DNA of 64,000 bases. It comes from Siphonodentalium dalli (Eukaryota; Mollusca; Scaphopoda; Gadilida; Siphonodentaliidae). Below are positions 60,161 through 64,000 of the stretch, one piece after another; the first letter of the stretch is position 1; each line of letters begins with the position of its first letter. A model generated the notes under the pieces. That model saw nothing but the letters and a program-made list of their open reading frames with translations, ran no database searches and was not told the origin of the DNA. The translations under genes and the position numbers were made by a program. The stretch covers positions 200,036,978 to 200,100,977 of the forward strand of contig CP136066.1 of assembly GCA_032622095.1 (NCBI GenBank). The letters are read 5' to 3'.

Positions 60161-60904
60161 CTGTCAAACATTTCGTCAACGTGGTGTCCGGATATAGCCC
60201 ATCACCACAGTGACACTGATATCCTTCGCAACCATTTGGGCGACATGTAGCGGTGTCTACACACACCGAATCCGCGAGACAACTTGAGCCAATGCCAATG
60301 GGAGACGGTGTCGTTGTGGTTGTCGTCGAAGTCGACGTTGTTGTCAATGTTGTTGTTGACGTCGTCGATGTTGTTGTTGATGTCGTCGACGTTGTTGTGG
60401 TAGTAGTCGTAGTGGTTGTCGTTGTTGTTGTTGTTGTTGACGTCGTCGTCGATGTCGTTGTTGTTGTTGTTGACGTCGTCGTTGTTGTTGTTGTCGGTGT
60501 TGTTGTTGTCGTTGTTGTTGTTGTCGTTGTTGATGTCGTTGTTGTCGTCGTTGACGTCGTCGTTGTTGTAGTCGTTGTTGTGGTCGTCGTTGACGTCGTC
60601 GTTGTTGTAGTTGTCGTCGTTGTTGATGTTGTGGTTGTTGATGTCGTTGTTGTTGTCGTCGTAGACGTCGTTGTTGTTGTTGTCGTTGACGTCGTCGTCA
60701 TTGTTGTTGTCGTTGTAGTTGTTGTTGTAGTCGTCGATGTTGTTGATGACGTCGTTGGTGTTGTTGTTGTCGTCGATGTGGTGGTTGTTGTCGATGTTGT
60801 TGATGACGTCGTTGTTGTTGTTGTCGATGTGGTGGTTGTTGTTGATGTTGACGTCGTCGTCGTTGTTGTTGTTGGGTACGTAACAGTTACGTTGTTACAT
60901 ACAT
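60161..60904 (-). CDS. Exon: Thr-rich mucin tract plus EB/EGF-like Cys module (copy 1)
   Basis: This 744-nt phase 1-1 exon is bounded by acceptor ...ccgatag and donor G|gtatgt. It starts with the sequon-containing motif VCNNVTVTYP. About 195 residues follow that are almost only Thr and Ser, encoded by ACA/ACG/TCA codons, which suits dense O-glycosylation. The last about 50 residues form a cysteine module with spacing C-x5-C-x5-C-x4-C-x4-C-x-C-x12-C, including CRPNGCEGYQCHCGDG. This resembles EB or EGF-like modules of secreted invertebrate proteins. The seventh cysteine is unusual. The same exon occurs at 39741-40532, and its start matches the short mucin exon at 24659. It is the most upstream exon found. 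The opposite strand shows a poly-Val frame that is only a shadow. Confidence 0.72.
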
Positions 60905-61618
60905 CTATCGGGAAGAATATTTGTTATTTATTGTTTTAAATGATCTGGTCTACAGCCATGCATTAATGAAATAATTTAATAGGCTGGCTGCGCATAAATG
61001 ATCTTTACTTTTATAAAAAAAAGACCATATTTGGTTTGAGTAAAAATTTAATGCAAGGCATGTATAACTATTTATTATCCACCCCTTAACTAACACTATT
61101 TCTGATTGGATAAAAGCCGTCACATGGTAATCCGGGTACAAGTCAAATGGGACTCCCGAAAAGTCATATTGGACTTGAATCGAGTTGCGCGTGCAATACT
61201 CTGGTGGATTTAGCAGACATTTCACTTCCGCAATGATTTTTTTTTCATTTCCGAGTTTACTGTTGCAATCATGCTTTCTGAGGATCAGATACAGTCTTTG
61301 ATACAGAATAAAGTACCGAGAAATACCAAAAATAAACACACAAGTTGTATTCCCAAAATTTGTATAAACATACATATGGATAATAAAATTACTCGCACAA
61401 GAACAACACATACTGTACACAAAATTGTATTATAAACTTTATAGTCATGTATACTTATATCGAATAGTGTTTGCATCACAGAAACGTGGTAAAACAACTT
61501 ACTGCTGGACAGCTTTAACCACGCCTTAGTATGTAAGGTTCATTGTGTTATCCACATTACAGATTATTGATATAATTTAGAGCAAGCAATTTAGTCAGTA
61601 TAAGTCGAACAATCATCT

Positions 61619-62023
61619 GTGACCCGCCATATCAAATCCAGTCGTAAGTCGGGATTTTGTTTACCCTGTGCCAATGCATTCTCTTATATATGCGAGTCGA
61701 CCATAGGTCGCATTGGCCTAACAATTTTTTATCATTTTTTTTAAATAAATGTTTCTTACAATTGTTAGGACATAAAATAAAAAAAAACATCCATTACCCT
61801 GCAGGGAGCCCCACACATATATAGAAGCATATAGCAGTGTGTCGTCTGCTCATGTTTGTCTGGGGCTCTGTATGGGTGAAATTGTAAAATTGTTAAAGAA
61901 TACAAGAAACAATTATTAAAATTGTAAAAAATTGTTAGGCCAATGTATTCGCATATATAAGAGAATGCATTGGAACAGGGTAAAAAATTCCGACTTACGA
62001 CTGGAGTTGATATGGCGGGTCAC
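61619..62023. mobile_element. MITE 'P' inside block C copy 2
   Basis: Counterpart of 41243-41646 with the same shortened palindromes. CATTGGAACAGGG replaces CATTGGCACAGGG. Confidence 0.78.
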
Positions 62024-63038
62024 ATATGTCCAATTGATATAACTCATTTTGTTCAAGTCGGGTTTGGGTTATACTAGGCGAATCATGTTTCGCCCACTGA
62101 AAATGAAATCGATTCAAAACCATGATAATAATGGTATCACAGTAACACCATGATAATAATGGTCGCCCAGTAACACTCGGGATCACAGCTAACCATCTAA
62201 ATTTAAATTGATCATACTTTTCTTCAGATGCGAGTTTCTATTATATATTTCGATAATGTGTTCTGAGACACTTAGATTGACCACACATTCATGTGTCATG
62301 TATTTATGGAGCTATTTTGCAATAAGGACTGAGAGGAACAGGGCTGAGCTAAACACCGAAGATGTGCATCGATTTAGTGGCCATCAATGCATTATCTTGG
62401 CCATCAGTTATTGAATTAAGACACAACATTACCACAGCATCTCAGATGTGTACCTTACTGATTTCAATGTATCTTCCTGTAAATATAACTACCGTAACGG
62501 CTATTGCTCTCCGTCTATTTGAAGCGATGCTCCAATGGATTTAAAAAATAAAGGAATTCTGCTCTGTGATATATTCAGTTTGGTCGGTAAGATAATAAGA
62601 TGATGTGTATTTGAATATTTTACCTTCATGGAAAATATTTGTCTGCTTTTGAGATAACGGTGCTTGTTATATCACAAATGGCTAATAAAAGCAGCTTGAT
62701 CGTTTCATAAATTACAGGAGAACCATGATCGCCCACCTTAATACACTCCCGGAGAGCCACGGGCCTCTTACAGATTTTACATACAAACTGGGAGAGCCAA
62801 ATTTAAATTAGGGAGGGAACGTCCTCTTATTGTGAATTCAGGAGGGCGGACGATAACGGGATCGATTGCCCTACTCAAAGGTCAAAGGTTAATATCTACT
62901 CATGTGCAGTTTCTTTCACCTATTCTAATACATTGAAACAGTCCATATTCATCATTCGTAGAATTGTCCAGGTAATAAGTTCAACCAGTAACCTTAACAT
63001 GCTAGCAAAATCAGCCCGACAAAATAATGAACCAGTCG

Positions 63039-63225
63039 TACAGTGATGCCCTAAATAATCGATTCCAGCAGAATTTTGGGGAAATATGGCTAGTTGCCAT
63101 TCGTCGGAAAGCACTTACTGACAGCTTACCGATGAATGCAACAAGGCATATTTCCAATTAAATCCTGAAAAATTACCTATAATTCTGCTGTGGTTAAGGA
63201 GTCGATTATGTAGGGAATTAATGTA
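63039..63225. mobile_element. Palindromic Tc1/mariner-like MITE (block C copy 2)
   Basis: Same ends and length as 42666-42852. Confidence 0.63.
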
Positions 63226-63245
63226 CATGTCAACTACTCACACCA

Positions 63246-63626
63246 GTGAGTATCAGGCCTGAATATTTGTTGCCAGGATTTTACAAAATTGGGTCCACAG
63301 AGGGTGAATATAGTGATGCTACCCCGAACTGTGGGCTAGCGTCACCAAATTTTTATCTTACGGGGACCTCATTCTGCATGGCCTCATCTGCTATGGGAGA
63401 CATCGACTCATATTTAAGTTCCAAGATCGTGAAGAAATGTGAAGTGCACCCATTTGGGAACCTGGATTATGCAATGTGTCGTCTGAAAATTTGGGGATAT
63501 AGCGAAACTAAACAAAACAAGAAAAATACTCTTTCTGAAGGAAACAAAAAAAACCTTGTTAATTTGATAATAAAGTTATTTTCCAGAGAATATGAGACCC
63601 AAGCAGAGGAGCTCCGCAGAAGGTGA
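63246..63626 (+). other. Unassigned 126-codon frame (block C copy 2)
   Basis: Same frame as 42873-43253 with two residue changes (CEVHPFGN against CEVQPFAN). Its conservation is explained by the recent block duplication and is not evidence of coding. Confidence 0.22.
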
Positions 63627-63640
63627 ATTCGATTATGTTA

Positions 63641-63764
63641 GCCATATAAAATCCAGTCGTAAGTCGGAATTTTTTACCCTGTGCCAATGCATTCTCTTAT
63701 ATATGCGAGTCGACCATAGGTCGCCTCGCATATATAAGAGAATGCAATGGGCTAACAATTTTTT
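63641..63764. mobile_element. MITE 'P', truncated by deletion
   Basis: CCATATAAAATCCAGTCGTA and one palindrome, then cut at the AACAATTTTTT junction. Confidence 0.68.
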
Positions 63765-63777
63765 GTCTCAAATAATC

Positions 63778-64000
63778 ATTAATTATACTCATTATCGCCT
63801 ATAACTATGGAATAAAAAAAACAATACAGCCAATCAATCTGGGACATTTGACGTTCGTTACATAGCTATAATGAACAGCATAATGCTCGCTATCGCTATA
63901 TGGTATCACCCGAATAGTCTGTTCTAAAATAGACAAATAAACGGTCCCAATAAAATAATCGAAATAAAATCAATATTAATGGATAGAAGCTTTTCCGGAC
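63778..64000. mobile_element. Right half of the 43948-44469 MITE, cut by window edge
   Basis: ATTAATTATACTCATTATCG to CTTTTCCGGAC matches about 44165-44382. The left half was removed by the deletion, and the right end runs off the window. Confidence 0.7.

Larger units (their letters stand above)
9391..60904 (-). other. Gene model: modular mucin-like type I membrane protein (5' end outside window)
   Basis: Eight minus-strand exons join into one open frame of about 862 residues. In transcript order they are 60904-60161, 49264-48980, 40532-39741, 33524-33234, 24659-24498, 22973-22914, 14902-14821 and 9562-9391. Each has an AG acceptor and a GT donor (except the final one). All internal exons up to the linker begin with two bases of a split codon and end with one, so they are phase 1-1. 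The TM exon ends in phase 2, which the last exon fits. Junction codons read Ala, Asp, Ala, Glu, Lys, Asp and Leu, with no stop. The layout is two repeats of mucin/EB exon plus 12-Cys exon, then a mucin exon, linker, TM and tail. The signal-peptide exon was not found and should lie above 64000. Two tandem or alternatively spliced genes sharing a 3' end cannot be excluded. Confidence 0.62.
60832..63764 (+). repeat. Segmental duplication C, copy 2
   Basis: Near-identical counterpart of 40460-43391. After 63764 the sequence jumps to the equivalent of about 44150, so about 0.75 kb is missing relative to copy 1. The join has TTTTTTG microhomology. Confidence 0.85.

Overview
The window looks like nuclear DNA of a marine invertebrate, probably a lophotrochozoan such as a mollusc or brachiopod. 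This placement is inference. It rests on AT-rich sequence, spliced genes, several decayed LINE reverse-transcriptase tails, a tRNA-derived SINE whose 3' part resembles the conserved domain of invertebrate SINEs, and many palindromic MITEs. There is no prokaryotic gene layout, rRNA or CRISPR array.

One host gene can be assembled on the minus strand, from about 60.9 kb down to 9.39 kb. Eight exons were found by splice signals, reading frame and phase: 60161-60904 and 39741-40532 (Thr-rich mucin tract plus EB/EGF-like cysteine module), 48980-49264 and 33234-33524 (12-cysteine module), 24498-24659 (short Thr-rich exon), 22914-22973 (20-codon Lys/Pro linker), 14821-14902 (transmembrane helix with a CCCC cluster) and 9391-9562 (cytoplasmic tail with an NPLY motif and stop). 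The first six are phase 1-1 and their lengths are multiples of three. Joined in order they give about 862 residues without a junction stop: mucin/EB - Cys12 - mucin/EB - Cys12 - mucin - linker - TM - tail. The signal peptide and 5' end must lie beyond 64 kb. The predicted product is a modular, heavily O-glycosylated type I surface protein.

Almost everything else is intron or 3' flank filled with mobile elements and repeats. 0-9 kb: a 1.27-kb element with 54-bp perfect inverted ends, a LINE tail broken by a TTAA MITE, and other MITEs. 9-25 kb: the last exons, a 2.0-kb element with TTA duplications, long hairpins, and a palindromic GCGCTTAAGCGC satellite in a block that recurs at 46-48 kb. 25-40 kb: more MITEs, a nearly perfect 936-bp tandem duplication, a 30-bp repeat array, and a 2.2-kb element inside a LINE. 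40-48 kb and 60.8-64 kb: two near-identical copies of a 2.9-kb block. 50-53 kb: a 3-kb inverted-end element carrying a SINE with a clear 9-bp target duplication. 53.8-59.7 kb: three unrelated minisatellites (83, 37 and 46 bp) in a single intron.

The main points of interest are the modular mucin-receptor gene, recent homogenisation of its Thr-tract exons, and a 69-bp palindrome shared by two MITE families with different termini.
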